NCBI GenBank assembly: GCA_965657795.1 | Contig: CBFHQJ010000013.1 | Span: 1-64,000 of the forward strand | Reading direction: 5' to 3' | Source: SW10 sp965657795 | GTDB taxonomy: Bacteria > Verrucomicrobiota > Verrucomicrobiia > Verrucomicrobiales > Akkermansiaceae | Length of the DNA: 64,000 nt | Notes under the pieces: generated by a model | What the model was told of the DNA's origin: nothing | Databases searched by the model: none | Seen by the model: only the letters and a program-made list of their open reading frames with translations | In this document: positions 35,052-43,824 of the stretch, in pieces | Numbering within the stretch: the first letter of the stretch is position 1 | How the letters are laid out: every line of letters starts with the position of its first letter | Made by a program: the position numbers and the translations under genes

Positions 35052-37373
35052 CTACTTTTTGACGGGGAAGTCTTTTTGCGAATACATCTGGCCGGCGGAG
35101 CGGTCGGATGTGGCCTTGCGGATTTTACTCACGGTTGCCTCGGTGACCCGTGGGGCACGGTTGGTCCAGTTGGTGCGGATGAAGGTTGAGATATCAGCAA
35201 TGTCTCCGTCCTTAATCGTTGGATTGACTCCGAGGCCGGGCATGAAGGCTTGTGGCGTGAACTTTTTACCATTGATCATGATTGGACCGGTCAATCCGTG
35301 AATCAGGATCTTGACAAGGCGGTCTTCGCTTCCCGTGACCCAGTTGGATCCATCCAGCTGAGGTCCGAGGTTATCTAGGCCGGCTCCGTCCTGCCCGTGG
35401 CATCCGATGCAAGCTGCGGTGGTGCTGTAAAGCTTCTCTCCGCGTTTGAAGGAGGCGAGGTGTTGGCCTTTGAGAAGGCTCTTGGGATCGATCTGCTTTT
35501 GTGGGCCACGCTTGGATTCCTTGAGCCACTTATCGAAGCTCTTCTCGCTGTAGCGGCCCTTGTTGACCTTGTCAAAGAGAAGGGCGGTGCTCCCGAGACC
35601 CGAAATGGCAGCCTCGCGGACAAGCGAAATCTTTCCGTGCTTACTGAGAAGTGTGACAAGGGCTTCCTGGGCGACAGGGCTTGGAGTCGTCGCAAGAACC
35701 CGGGCGATGTAAGGCGCTGTCATCGCAGTTGCCTTCGCTGCTGAGGCCGAGGATTCAAGTTTGATGAGTTCGATGTCCGGTAATGAAAGAGCTGCGTAAA
35801 GTGCGCTTGCAACGAGCTCCTCGTTTTCAGAGGAGAGTGCTCCAACAAGGTGCTCGGCTTTCAATGCGCCGAGGCCTTCAAGCGTCCAAATCAGGTGGAT
35901 GTGGGCAAGGTCCTTGGCGGCGCCGGTGGCAAGCGCAGCTATGATGGGCTTCGGATCGGCTTTGCGATCAATCAGTTCCTTCTGGGCAAGATCACGAACC
36001 GCTCCAATCGGGCTGTCCAATTTTTTGATGAGCTCAATTTCAGAGGCTTTGGAGAGATCTGCAACTTTGGCGAGTGGCTTGTTGGCCGAACGAATCCGGT
36101 AGATTCGACCGTGACCGTATCCGGGCCCTTCAAGTCCGCGGCTCAAGGTCTGCCCACGCAGGTAGGTGGTCATGTAAGTCTTGTGCTGAATGATACCGTG
36201 ATACATGTCCAGGATGTAAAGTGAGCCATCCGGGGCATTATACATGTTGACCGGGCGGAAGCGCTCGTCGGTGGAGGTGAGGAAGTCACGTTTCTCAAGC
36301 GGATGGCTGCCTTTGAGTTGTCCGTCCGAGGCTTCGACTCCAATCATCTTGATGAGCTGTGCGGATGATTCGCAGACAAATGCGTTTCCATTGACTGATT
36401 CGGGACGGTTATTTCCGCGATAGATGACCGGACCACAAGCACCGGTTGCATTGGTGAGTTTAAAGGTTTTGGGATCAATCGTGTTTGAACTGTAACCGTT
36501 GTGAGATGAAATATAGGCGCGGTTGAGGCCAGGGGTGACGCGGCCGGGAAAGACGGCGTTTGATCCGACCCGCTCGGTGGCCTTGGTCTTCATTTTGACC
36601 GACTTGTTTCCGTCGAGAAGGTTCGGTAGGACGCGATCTCCGATGAGGAGGGTGCTGTTTGAGTTGTGGAACAGGCGTCCGAAGTTATCACGGCTGAGGC
36701 CCCACTGGCCGCGGAAGGCGGTCGAGTCTTTGACGACCTTGTTCTCGCCGGGGATGAATTTGAACCGAGCGTTCGACTTGGCATTATACAACCAGTTGTC
36801 GATGCCGGACATAAGTCCATTGGTCTTGTGCTCGACGTTGCCACCTGGGGCGAACTTGTTGTCGACTACGACAGCCTTGCCCTTTGGTTTGTCACCATCG
36901 CGGGCTACGAAGTAGAGATTGTCCTGATCACCGTAAAGAATGCCGCCGGGAACGAGAGCAATCGCGCGGGGGAGAACGATCTGGTCGAGGAAAGTGGTTC
37001 GCTTGTCGGCTTTTCCGTCACCGTTGGTGTCCTCGAGGATAGCAATGCGTCCGGTGGGTTTGTCCTCTAGCTTGCCGTCAATGTCGGGCATGTAGCCACG
37101 CATTTCGCAAACCCACATCCGCCCGGAAGGGTCGAAAGTCAAGGCGACGGGTTTGTCGATAAGGGGCTCAGCAGCAACGGGTTCAATGATGAATCCTTTC
37201 TCGATGGTGAAAGTTTTCAGGGCCTCGTCGACCGTCAGAACAGGAGCTGGTGGGATCAACTCTTCAGGGACAACCTTGCCCATTTTGTCGTGTCCCTTTC
37301 GATCGCCGTTCTGGGCGATGGCAGAGGAGAGGCCAAGAAGGCCGATCAAAGTTCCAATTGCGCAGTGCTTCAT
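35052..37373 (-). CDS. PVC-type membrane-bound dehydrogenase with C-terminal cytochrome c domain
   Basis: A 773-residue protein with a signal peptide (MKHCAIGTLIGLLGLSSAIAQ). Residues about 50-430 form a beta-propeller of the PVC 'membrane-bound dehydrogenase' type (ALTFDPSGRMWVCEMRGYMPD, VLPRAIALVPGGILYGDQDNLYF, MYNAPDGSLYILDMYHGIIQHKTY). Residues about 440-620 are HEAT-like helical repeats. The C-terminal cytochrome c domain has CIGCH at 655-659 and a Met ligand candidate M711 (FMPGL). These proteins are widespread in Planctomycetes, Verrucomicrobia and related groups and are thought to oxidise sugars. The gene is divergent from DUF1080; two AGCGAC repeats lie between. Confidence 0.9.
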   Translation of the reverse strand: MKHCAIGTLIGLLGLSSAIAQNGDRKGHDKMGKVVPEELIPPAPVLTVDEALKTFTIEKGFIIEPVAAEPLIDKPVALTFDPSGRMWVCEMRGYMPDIDGKLEDKPTGRIAILEDTNGDGKADKRTTFLDQIVLPRAIALVPGGILYGDQDNLYFVARDGDKPKGKAVVVDNKFAPGGNVEHKTNGLMSGIDNWLYNAKSNARFKFIPGENKVVKDSTAFRGQWGLSRDNFGRLFHNSNSTLLIGDRVLPNLLDGNKSVKMKTKATERVGSNAVFPGRVTPGLNRAYISSHNGYSSNTIDPKTFKLTNATGACGPVIYRGNNRPESVNGNAFVCESSAQLIKMIGVEASDGQLKGSHPLEKRDFLTSTDERFRPVNMYNAPDGSLYILDMYHGIIQHKTYMTTYLRGQTLSRGLEGPGYGHGRIYRIRSANKPLAKVADLSKASEIELIKKLDSPIGAVRDLAQKELIDRKADPKPIIAALATGAAKDLAHIHLIWTLEGLGALKAEHLVGALSSENEELVASALYAALSLPDIELIKLESSASAAKATAMTAPYIARVLATTPSPVAQEALVTLLSKHGKISLVREAAISGLGSTALLFDKVNKGRYSEKSFDKWLKESKRGPQKQIDPKSLLKGQHLASFKRGEKLYSTTAACIGCHGQDGAGLDNLGPQLDGSNWVTGSEDRLVKILIHGLTGPIMINGKKFTPQAFMPGLGVNPTIKDGDIADISTFIRTNWTNRAPRVTEATVSKIRKATSDRSAGQMYSQKDFPVKK

Positions 37374-37375
37374 AC

Positions 37376-37407
37376 AGCGACAAATACTCGCTAAAGCGAC
37401 GAATACT
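37376..37407. promoter_or_regulatory. 13-bp direct repeat in the divergent promoter region
   Basis: AGCGACAAATACT at 37376-37388 and AGCGACGAATACT at 37395-37407 differ in one base and are spaced 19 bases centre to centre, less than two turns. They lie between the start of the dehydrogenase gene (37373) and the DUF1080 gene (37477). A third looser CGAC string follows at about 37419. They may bind a dimeric regulator. Confidence 0.5.
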
Positions 37408-37476
37408 AACGAAAAAATGTCGAAAAACCGCGGGTTTGGAGATCGACCCCAGCTCCGGATTGCCTGAGAATCAGGG

Positions 37477-38076
37477 ATGAAATTGTTAGTTTTGTTCTTT
37501 ATTGGTGCCTCACTCGCTGCCGGTCAGTCTCTCTTTGACGGGAAGAGCCTGAAAGGTTGGTCGGTTCAAGAGAAGGAAGCCTGGATGTGGACAGTCAAAG
37601 ATGGCGCGATCGTGGGAGGATCCCTGGAGAAGAAGGTCCCGCACAACACCTTCATTACCACCGAGAAACGCTACAAGGATTTTGAATTGACCTTGCAGGT
37701 GAAAGTGGTGGGGAAGAAGCCAAACGCCGGGATTCAGATTCGTAGCGAGCGGATTAAAGATCACCATGAAATGATTGGCTACCAGGCCGATGTGGGACCG
37801 GGTTGGTGGGGTAAGCTTTACGACGAATCCCGCCGTCGCAAGGTGATGGGGGACTGGGTGTCCAAAGAGGCTGCCCAGGCTGCCAAAGAGGGGTGGAATG
37901 ACTACAAGATCCGTTGTGAGGGAAAGAGGATTCGGCTTTGGATCAATGACATCCTGACATGCGACTACACCGAGCAGGATGAGTCGATTTCTCTCGAAGG
38001 CTACATCGCCCTGCAAGCGCACAGCGGCCCGCCGTTTGAGGCCAGCTATCGTAAGGTCGTCATTAAAGAGCTCTAG
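37477..38076 (+). CDS. secreted DUF1080 (3-keto-disaccharide hydrolase-like) protein
   Basis: A 199-residue protein with signal peptide MKLLVLFFIGASLAAGQ. The mature part matches DUF1080 (PF06439): SLFDGKSLKGWSVQEKEAWMWTVKDGAIVGG, KRYKDFELTLQVKV, NAGIQIRSERI and EGYIALQAHSGPPFEASYRKVVIKEL. The concanavalin-like fold has been linked to 3-keto-glycoside hydrolysis in Bacteroidetes and planctomycete relatives. It lies divergent from the dehydrogenase-cytochrome and may work with it on sugars. The gene overlaps the 3' end of the convergent MidA-like gene by 14 bases. Confidence 0.85.
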   Translation: MKLLVLFFIGASLAAGQSLFDGKSLKGWSVQEKEAWMWTVKDGAIVGGSLEKKVPHNTFITTEKRYKDFELTLQVKVVGKKPNAGIQIRSERIKDHHEMIGYQADVGPGWWGKLYDESRRRKVMGDWVSKEAAQAAKEGWNDYKIRCEGKRIRLWINDILTCDYTEQDESISLEGYIALQAHSGPPFEASYRKVVIKEL

Positions 38077-39007
38077 GGACGCCAGCGCTTCCCATTCTTT
38101 GATGGAGCACCTTGAAAGCTCCTCCCGCTCCATCGAGATCGTCCGTGCCGAGAAATTCGGATTGTGTGATCAGTTCTATCATTTCCAAGCCAATTTCATT
38201 TCCCCAGCGAATGAGGTCGGAGAAGTTGACGTCGAAGGTCAGATCCTGCTTCCCCGGATTTTGGTAAGCCTCGGGCGGAAGAAGCCGCATGTGATGAGCA
38301 TAGGCTCGCAAGGTTCCGAGTGGGCGGCGGTAATAAATGTCCGCTGGTTCTCCGCCGTAGTCGATACTGAGGATCTCACCCGTCTTGAGATTGTTCAGGT
38401 CACTTTGGAACCATTGGTGGATGGATTCAGCAATTTCGAAGCGAGCTGGAAGGTCATTGGAAAGTGAAGAGTCGGGAAGTTTGCGGCAGGGCTGCCAGAT
38501 TTCTTCGTTTTGAGAACCTAGATAGAGTTCTTCCAGCGAGCTATTGAAGATTCGAACCGGAAAGGCATCGAAGAATTCGTTCGAGATGATGAGGGCTTTC
38601 CCTTGGGTGGCAGTCAGGGCCTCGCGGAGAGTCTTGTGCCAGGTTCCCTTGTTTTTTTCCTGCTGCCGCTTGGAGAGGTGGGGAGAGATCTCGACGAAGT
38701 GGTAGTCGAGTTTTCGACGGGCGAAAAATCCCAGTGAGTTCCGGATATCGCTGGCTAATGTTCCATCTCCAGGTCCGAGCTCGATCACGGGAAGCTTTTT
38801 GCCCTGCCGCTGCCAGGCTGATTCGATCCACGTGGCGATCTTTTGCGCGAGGAGATTGCTGAGCTTGGGGGTGGTGATGAAATCTCCCCGCGAACCGATG
38901 ATGGTTCGTGGGCTCGTGTAGTATCCCTTTGGACCATAAAGCGCTTCCGCCATGAAGTGGTCGAAGCGAACGAGGCCGGGGTCAGGAGTTGGCGAGGAGT
39001 TCTTCAC
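38063..39007 (-). CDS. SAM-dependent methyltransferase, MidA/NDUFAF7 family
   Basis: A 314-residue cytosolic methyltransferase of COG1565. The start is set at GTG 39007 because the family N-terminus (FDHFMAEALYGPKGYYTSP) must be kept and because AAGGG lies just upstream; ATG 38953 would cut it. The SAM site is VIELGPGDGTLASDI, followed by ALIISNEFFDAFPV and LSIDYGG. In mitochondria the homolog methylates an arginine in complex I; the bacterial substrate is not certain. The gene overlaps the 3' end of the acyl-ACP synthetase gene by 26 bases, so the two are translationally linked. Confidence 0.85.
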   Translation of the reverse strand: MKNSSPTPDPGLVRFDHFMAEALYGPKGYYTSPRTIIGSRGDFITTPKLSNLLAQKIATWIESAWQRQGKKLPVIELGPGDGTLASDIRNSLGFFARRKLDYHFVEISPHLSKRQQEKNKGTWHKTLREALTATQGKALIISNEFFDAFPVRIFNSSLEELYLGSQNEEIWQPCRKLPDSSLSNDLPARFEIAESIHQWFQSDLNNLKTGEILSIDYGGEPADIYYRRPLGTLRAYAHHMRLLPPEAYQNPGKQDLTFDVNFSDLIRWGNEIGLEMIELITQSEFLGTDDLDGAGGAFKVLHQRMGSAGVPRAL

Positions 39008-41132
39008 AGCCCTTGATGTCGAGCTTACCCGAAGCGAGGACGGGGATTTCCTCAACCGGAATGATGGTCTTCGGGCACCAAAGAGCGGGAAGGCCCTCGT
39101 CGAGAAGTTTGTAGCGGAGATCGAGGTTCTCTTGCTCGATGGCAGGACCGGCGATGGTCGAAAGCAGGGCAATGGCTTCGCCTTTCTTTTCATCGGGGAT
39201 GCCGACTATGGCGACCTTACGTTCGGTTTCGTTATCCAGCCTCCAAACGCGGTTGACGGCTGCTTCGACTGTTTCGTGTGGGACCATTTCGCCGGCGATC
39301 TTTGAGAATCGGGAAAGGCGACCTTCGATGAAGAGGAAGCCTTCATCATCGATGCGGCCTACGTCGCCAGATTTGAACCAGCCGTTTTGGTCGATGACTT
39401 CTTCGGTGACCTCTGGTCGGTCGAGGTAGCCGTTGAAAATGTTGGCGCCTTTCATCCAGATGATTCCGGATTGATCGATGGTGTTATCCTCGTCTGTCGC
39501 GGGATTGGTGATGCGAATGGCGAGGCCGGGGAGAGGCGGGCCGACGGAGGTGAAGCGCTGGGACGGGATCACGGGGAGACCGTTTTCACCAGCGGGTTCG
39601 GGCAGGTTGACTGTGGCAGCAGGGGAGGTTTCGGTGAGACCGTAGCCCTCCATGGGAAGAATCCCGAATTTTTCCTCGAAGGAGCGCGCAAGGCTGTCGG
39701 GAAGTTTCTCGGCTCCAGTCACGACGATCTTAAGCGAGGAGAGCATGTCGGCATCAATGCGGCGCATGTATCCACGAAGAAAGGTCGGGGTGGCGAGAAG
39801 GAGGCTGACCTGGTGCTGCGAGATCAACTCGGCGAGGCGTTTTGTCTCGAGGGGTGAAGGATAGGTGACCAGATCGAGACCTTCGATGATGGGGAAGAGA
39901 AGAGTGGCGGTGCTTCCGAAGGAGTGGAAGAGAGGGAGGCAGCCGAGGAGCTTGGTGTCGTGAGGCAGGTCAAGCTGGCGGCCGAACTGGCAGACGTTGG
40001 CGAGAAGGTTGCGGTGGGTGAGGGGGACGCCTTTGGGCTCGCCGGAGGAACCGGAGGTGAAAAGAAGGAGGGCTTCTTCGTCGCCCTTTGATTTTCCGAT
40101 TCCGTGGAGCTTGGCGATGACCTGGGCCGGAAGAAGTTTTCCGAGGAGGACCCACTTGACGATTTTCTTCTTAATCTGTGGCAGGATGCGCTCGATGAAG
40201 AGGAGGTCGCGGTTGGGGGGCCAGGGGAAGTCGGCCACTTTGCGGACGAAGGGGTCGGCGGTGATGAACCGGTCGAGATCAGCCTGACGGATCGCGGAGC
40301 GGACAGCTTCGTGTGAGGCGGTGAAATTGAGATTTACCGGGATCTTGTTGGCGAAGAGAACGGCGATGTTTGCGATGGTTCCGCCACGCCCGGGAGGTAG
40401 AATCACGCCCACACGTTTCTTCTTGGTCGCCAGTTTGATTTCCTTGGAAAGGGCGAGAGCCGCTCCGAGTATTTTTTCGAAGGGGAGTTCGGAATCGTCG
40501 GTTCCGTCGTAAAGACTGTTGGTTCCGGAGTGCTTTTTGAGTCCCTGGAGGATGGCCATAGCGAGGGAGCCTTTGAGGAAATCGCGACTGGAGAAGGTTT
40601 CTTCCGCCGCAAAAAGAAGGGCTTCGCGGTAGCGGGCGACTGAGGCTTGTCCGCGGGCGATGGCTTTTCCAAAATTGAGGATGGCTGCGGGTAGCTTGAT
40701 CGGGTTTTCAATCTCGAGCATTGTTTCCTCGGGCACCGAGACCTCAAGGGGGGCGATGGGCAGTCCAAGTTGACACAAGGCACGGAGGATGTCGGACGGG
40801 ATGCGACAGGGCGCGCCGGGGCGGGAGTTGGTGACTCCGGGAACAAAGATGAGGACGCCATTTCCGGCGATCTTTGGCTCGAGGTTTTTGCCAACGTCGG
40901 GAAGAGATTCGTCATTCTTGGAAAATGCCGCGCCCTGGTGGCCGCTGAGCTGGAGGTAGGACTGCAGTTCTTCGGTGAGAGTTGCGGTTTCTTCGACCAA
41001 CCAGGTAATGGTCCGGCCGGCGAGGCTGGAAGCGAGCTCGCTGGCTTGGAGTGCATCGAGCCGGCCGGGCACGATGAGGCATCCGTCTTTCGGGAGACGG
41101 TCCAGGGAACGGACCTCGATGGGAGTGCTCAT
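38982..41132 (-). CDS. acyl-ACP/CoA synthetase with degenerate N-terminal acyltransferase-like region
   Basis: A 716-residue protein. Residues about 220-716 are an AMP-forming ligase: P-loop LLLFTSGSSGEPKGVPLTHRN (359-378 region), substrate motif GYGLTETSPA, and the hinge/lysine area SGDVGRIDDEGFLFIEGR with C-terminal catalytic K in 'VLASGKLDIKGC'. Residues 1-205 resemble the PlsC-like acyltransferase domain of Aas (IFVPGVTNSRPGAPCRIPSDIL, PIAPLEVSVPEETMLEIENPIKLP) but I see no HX4D catalytic pair, so the acyltransferase seems lost. Aas recycles lysophospholipids and links free fatty acids to ACP. Start ATG 41132. The MidA gene overlaps its end. Confidence 0.85.
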   Translation of the reverse strand: MSTPIEVRSLDRLPKDGCLIVPGRLDALQASELASSLAGRTITWLVEETATLTEELQSYLQLSGHQGAAFSKNDESLPDVGKNLEPKIAGNGVLIFVPGVTNSRPGAPCRIPSDILRALCQLGLPIAPLEVSVPEETMLEIENPIKLPAAILNFGKAIARGQASVARYREALLFAAEETFSSRDFLKGSLAMAILQGLKKHSGTNSLYDGTDDSELPFEKILGAALALSKEIKLATKKKRVGVILPPGRGGTIANIAVLFANKIPVNLNFTASHEAVRSAIRQADLDRFITADPFVRKVADFPWPPNRDLLFIERILPQIKKKIVKWVLLGKLLPAQVIAKLHGIGKSKGDEEALLLFTSGSSGEPKGVPLTHRNLLANVCQFGRQLDLPHDTKLLGCLPLFHSFGSTATLLFPIIEGLDLVTYPSPLETKRLAELISQHQVSLLLATPTFLRGYMRRIDADMLSSLKIVVTGAEKLPDSLARSFEEKFGILPMEGYGLTETSPAATVNLPEPAGENGLPVIPSQRFTSVGPPLPGLAIRITNPATDEDNTIDQSGIIWMKGANIFNGYLDRPEVTEEVIDQNGWFKSGDVGRIDDEGFLFIEGRLSRFSKIAGEMVPHETVEAAVNRVWRLDNETERKVAIVGIPDEKKGEAIALLSTIAGPAIEQENLDLRYKLLDEGLPALWCPKTIIPVEEIPVLASGKLDIKGCEELLANS

Positions 41133-41271
41133 GAAATTTTTCTGGGGGCGGCTTGGCCGCCGCAGGAGGAAAGCACGAATTGCCCGAGGTCAAAACGAAA
41201 AATGACCGAGCCCCGCTTTCAGGCTTTCAGCGACCCTTGCGAGTTGTTAAGCCTTCCGAAACACAATTGAT

Positions 41272-41550
41272 ATGGCAAAAACGAAGGCCGCCAAAGGGCG
41301 CTACTGGAAGGCACACTTACGATGTGTGGGGGTGCTCCTTGTGATCTGGTTCGTGACCTCGTTTGGTTGCGGGATTCTCCTCCGGGATTGGCTTGATGAG
41401 AGTTTTCCGAAAATTGGGACGGCCCCGTTTGGATTCTGGATGGCGCAGCAGGGCTCGATCATTTCCTTTGTGCTGATCTTAATCGGCTACAAATTTTGGA
41501 TGGAGCGGATTGAGGCTAACCTTGACCACGATGAGGAGGAAACGAAATGA
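41272..41550 (+). CDS. DUF4212 small subunit of sodium:solute symporter
   Basis: A 92-residue two-span membrane protein (about 18-38 and 58-78) of the DUF4212 family (TIGR03647 type), which contains the phrases 'KAHLRCVGVLLVIWFVTSFGCGILL' and 'FGFWMAQQGSIISFVLILIGYKF'. These small proteins always precede a large sodium:solute symporter of the VC_2705 type. The stop overlaps the start of that gene by ATGA at 41547-41550, so the two are coupled. Role in the transport complex is unknown. Start ATG 41272. Confidence 0.92.
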   Translation: MAKTKAAKGRYWKAHLRCVGVLLVIWFVTSFGCGILLRDWLDESFPKIGTAPFGFWMAQQGSIISFVLILIGYKFWMERIEANLDHDEEETK

Positions 41551-43382
41551 CTCAAGATACCTGGAACTTCATTTTCATTGGAATCTCGTTTGCACTCTAT
41601 ATCGGGATTGCTGTTCGCCAGCGTGCGGGATCGACCAGCGAGTATTACACCGCCGGCGGAGGGGTTTCCCCATTTGCAAACGGGATGGCGACGGCGGCCG
41701 ACTGGATGAGTGCAGCCACCTTCATTTCGATGGCCGGGCTGATCGCGAGCAAGGGGTTTGATGGAGCCCAGTTTTTGATGGGATGGACCGGCGGCTTTGT
41801 CCTTTTGACGGTTTTGATGGTCCCGTTTCTGAGGAAATTTGGCAAAGCCACGGTCCCTGATTTCATTGGCGATCGATACTACTCGAAAGCAGCCCGTGGA
41901 GTGGCGGTGGTATGCGCGATTTTCATCTGTCTGACCTATATTATGGGGCAGATGAACGGAGTGGGGGTGGTGTTTTCCCAACTTTTTGGAATTTCCCTCA
42001 CGAACGGAGTGGTGGTTGGAGCGGCAGTGGTCTTTTTCTACGCAGGAATGGGGGGAATGAAAGGGATCACTTACACCCAGGTGGCGCAATATACCGTGAT
42101 GGCATTTGCCTACACTATTCCGGCTGTCTTCATCGCGATTGCGATGACAAACAACGTGGTTCCGCAGCTCGGGTTGATTGGCGAATACACGGCAGGGGAA
42201 GAGGCCATGCCATTTCTCGAAAAGGTCAACGAGATCAATACCAAGCTGGGATTCCAGGAATACACCTCGGGCAAATTGGAGAAGATCGATCTCTTTTGTA
42301 TTACCGCTGCATTGATGTTTGGAACGGCGGGGTTGCCTCACGTAATCGTGCGTTTTTTCACGGTAAAAGACGTGAAGTCGGTTCGGACATCGGCCTGCTG
42401 GACCCTGACTTTTATTGCCGTAATTTATTTGACCGCTCCTACGATTGGGGCGTTTTCACGGGTCAATTTGGTCGAGAATTTGAATAACACGTCCTACAAG
42501 GACTCACCGGAGTGGTTTAAGGATTTTGAGAAGACCGGCCAGATGGCCTGGGTCGATAAGAACGACGACGGGATCATTCAGTTTCATGGTCCGGGCCATT
42601 CTGAAAGCGGCTCCAACAGTGTCTTCGTCGTGACACCGACAATCAAGAAGCCGGTTTATCCGGAGAAGTCGGCCCCCAAGGATCAGCTGGTCGGGAAACA
42701 TGGGGAGCGAGTCCTCGCGAACAAAACCGACATGAGTAATCCGAACGAGCTTTGGTTTGGAAATGACATCATGGTCATGGCGAACCCGCACATGGCTGGC
42801 CTGCCGAAGTGGGTGATCGCCTTGTTAATGGCGGGTTGTATTGCGGCCGCACTTTCAACGGCGGCCGGATTATTGCTGGTCCTCTCCACTTCGATTTCCC
42901 ACGACTTGATGAAGAAGATCGTCAAGCCTGAGATGACCGACAAGGAGGAGGTGAAATACGCGCGAATCGCTTCCTTTGTAGCCCTCGCAGTGGCGGCCTA
43001 TTTTGGAATCAATCCGCCCTCGACCTTCATTGCCAAAACGGTGGCTTTTGCCTTCGGGCTGGCGGCATCCTCCTTCTTCCCAACTCTCCTGATGGGGATT
43101 TTCTCAAGGCGGATGAACAAGGAAGGAGCAATTGCGGGGATGGTGAGTGGAATTGCCTTCACCTTCGGCTACATCGTTTACTTTCAGTTTATGGGAGGAA
43201 CGAAGGACCAGTATCTCTTGGGGATTTCACCTGAAGGAATCGGGTTTGTGGGAATGCTGATTAACTTTGCTGTGGCCTTCGTTGTCTCGAGGCTGACACC
43301 GCAGCCACCGCTTGAGGTGAGGGAGTTGATCGACAATGTCCGTTATCCCGGAGGGAAGGAAACGGCGGCTCAGGATCACTGA
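41547..43382 (+). CDS. sodium:solute symporter, VC_2705 subfamily
   Basis: A 611-residue polytopic protein (about 13 spans) of the SSS family (TIGR03648-like, relatives of acetate/ActP carriers). Family phrases include EYYTAGGGVSPFANGMATAADWMSAATFISMAGL near the N-terminus, GGMKGITYTQVAQY, and 'CIAAALSTAAGLLLVLSTSISHDL' in the second half. It differs from ActP by a long hydrophilic insert (about 300-400) between spans. Substrate is probably a small organic acid, but sequence does not fix it. The ATG at 41547 overlaps the DUF4212 stop. Confidence 0.92.
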   Translation: MTQDTWNFIFIGISFALYIGIAVRQRAGSTSEYYTAGGGVSPFANGMATAADWMSAATFISMAGLIASKGFDGAQFLMGWTGGFVLLTVLMVPFLRKFGKATVPDFIGDRYYSKAARGVAVVCAIFICLTYIMGQMNGVGVVFSQLFGISLTNGVVVGAAVVFFYAGMGGMKGITYTQVAQYTVMAFAYTIPAVFIAIAMTNNVVPQLGLIGEYTAGEEAMPFLEKVNEINTKLGFQEYTSGKLEKIDLFCITAALMFGTAGLPHVIVRFFTVKDVKSVRTSACWTLTFIAVIYLTAPTIGAFSRVNLVENLNNTSYKDSPEWFKDFEKTGQMAWVDKNDDGIIQFHGPGHSESGSNSVFVVTPTIKKPVYPEKSAPKDQLVGKHGERVLANKTDMSNPNELWFGNDIMVMANPHMAGLPKWVIALLMAGCIAAALSTAAGLLLVLSTSISHDLMKKIVKPEMTDKEEVKYARIASFVALAVAAYFGINPPSTFIAKTVAFAFGLAASSFFPTLLMGIFSRRMNKEGAIAGMVSGIAFTFGYIVYFQFMGGTKDQYLLGISPEGIGFVGMLINFAVAFVVSRLTPQPPLEVRELIDNVRYPGGKETAAQDH

Positions 43383-43415
43383 GTCGGCGTCCGGTTGCGT
43401 CGATACGTTCTGCGA

Positions 43416-43746
43416 TCAACATGAAGAAGCAGGCATCATCCAATCGTGAATTCCTTCTGGTGAAAAATTGCCTGTCTTGAACTTCTCTCCGTTCACTCCT
43501 GAAATTACTTTTGAGGTCAGGCGGATCTGAAGAGGACGGGCGGACAAAGCCGTTTTGAGGGAAATGGCGACGCGCTCTTTTTCATGTCTTGTTGAGTTCA
43601 AAGTCAGAACACTTGAAGTGGTGTCCAAAGCGACCGTTGAGTTTTGATCCGAGAAGAGGCCCAAAATTTACAAAGGCACGCTGGAGTTCGGTATTCATGA
43701 ATTCTTCAGGGCCTTTTGTTCCAAGACTGAACCTGCTGGCTTCCAT
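43416..43746 (-). pseudogene. possible remnant of a PilZ-like gene in two frames
   Basis: This 442-base gap (43383-43824) between the symporter and topB has no intact gene. A minus frame from ATG 43746 (MEASRFSLGTKGPEEFMNTELQRAF...) stops at 43582 after 54 residues. A second frame running to 43416 carries a beta-strand pattern (TLNSTRHEKERVAISLKTA) and ends with GNFSPEGI, like the RxxxR and (D/N)xSxxG motifs of PilZ. The two frames overlap and together would make a small PilZ-like protein if joined by one indel. The match is weak; the region may simply be non-coding. Confidence 0.3.
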
Positions 43747-43824
43747 CAGAAGGAATCCCAGACAAGGCGAAAAACCCTCGGAGGGCGGTAGCCTGCCCCC
43801 GGAATCCCTCGTTGAAGTTAGGTC

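Noticed and set aside
42500..42760. The hydrophilic insert in the symporter as a separate domain or foreign insertion
   Set aside because: The open frame is intact, codon use is like the flanks and VC_2705-type symporters are known to carry such inserts.
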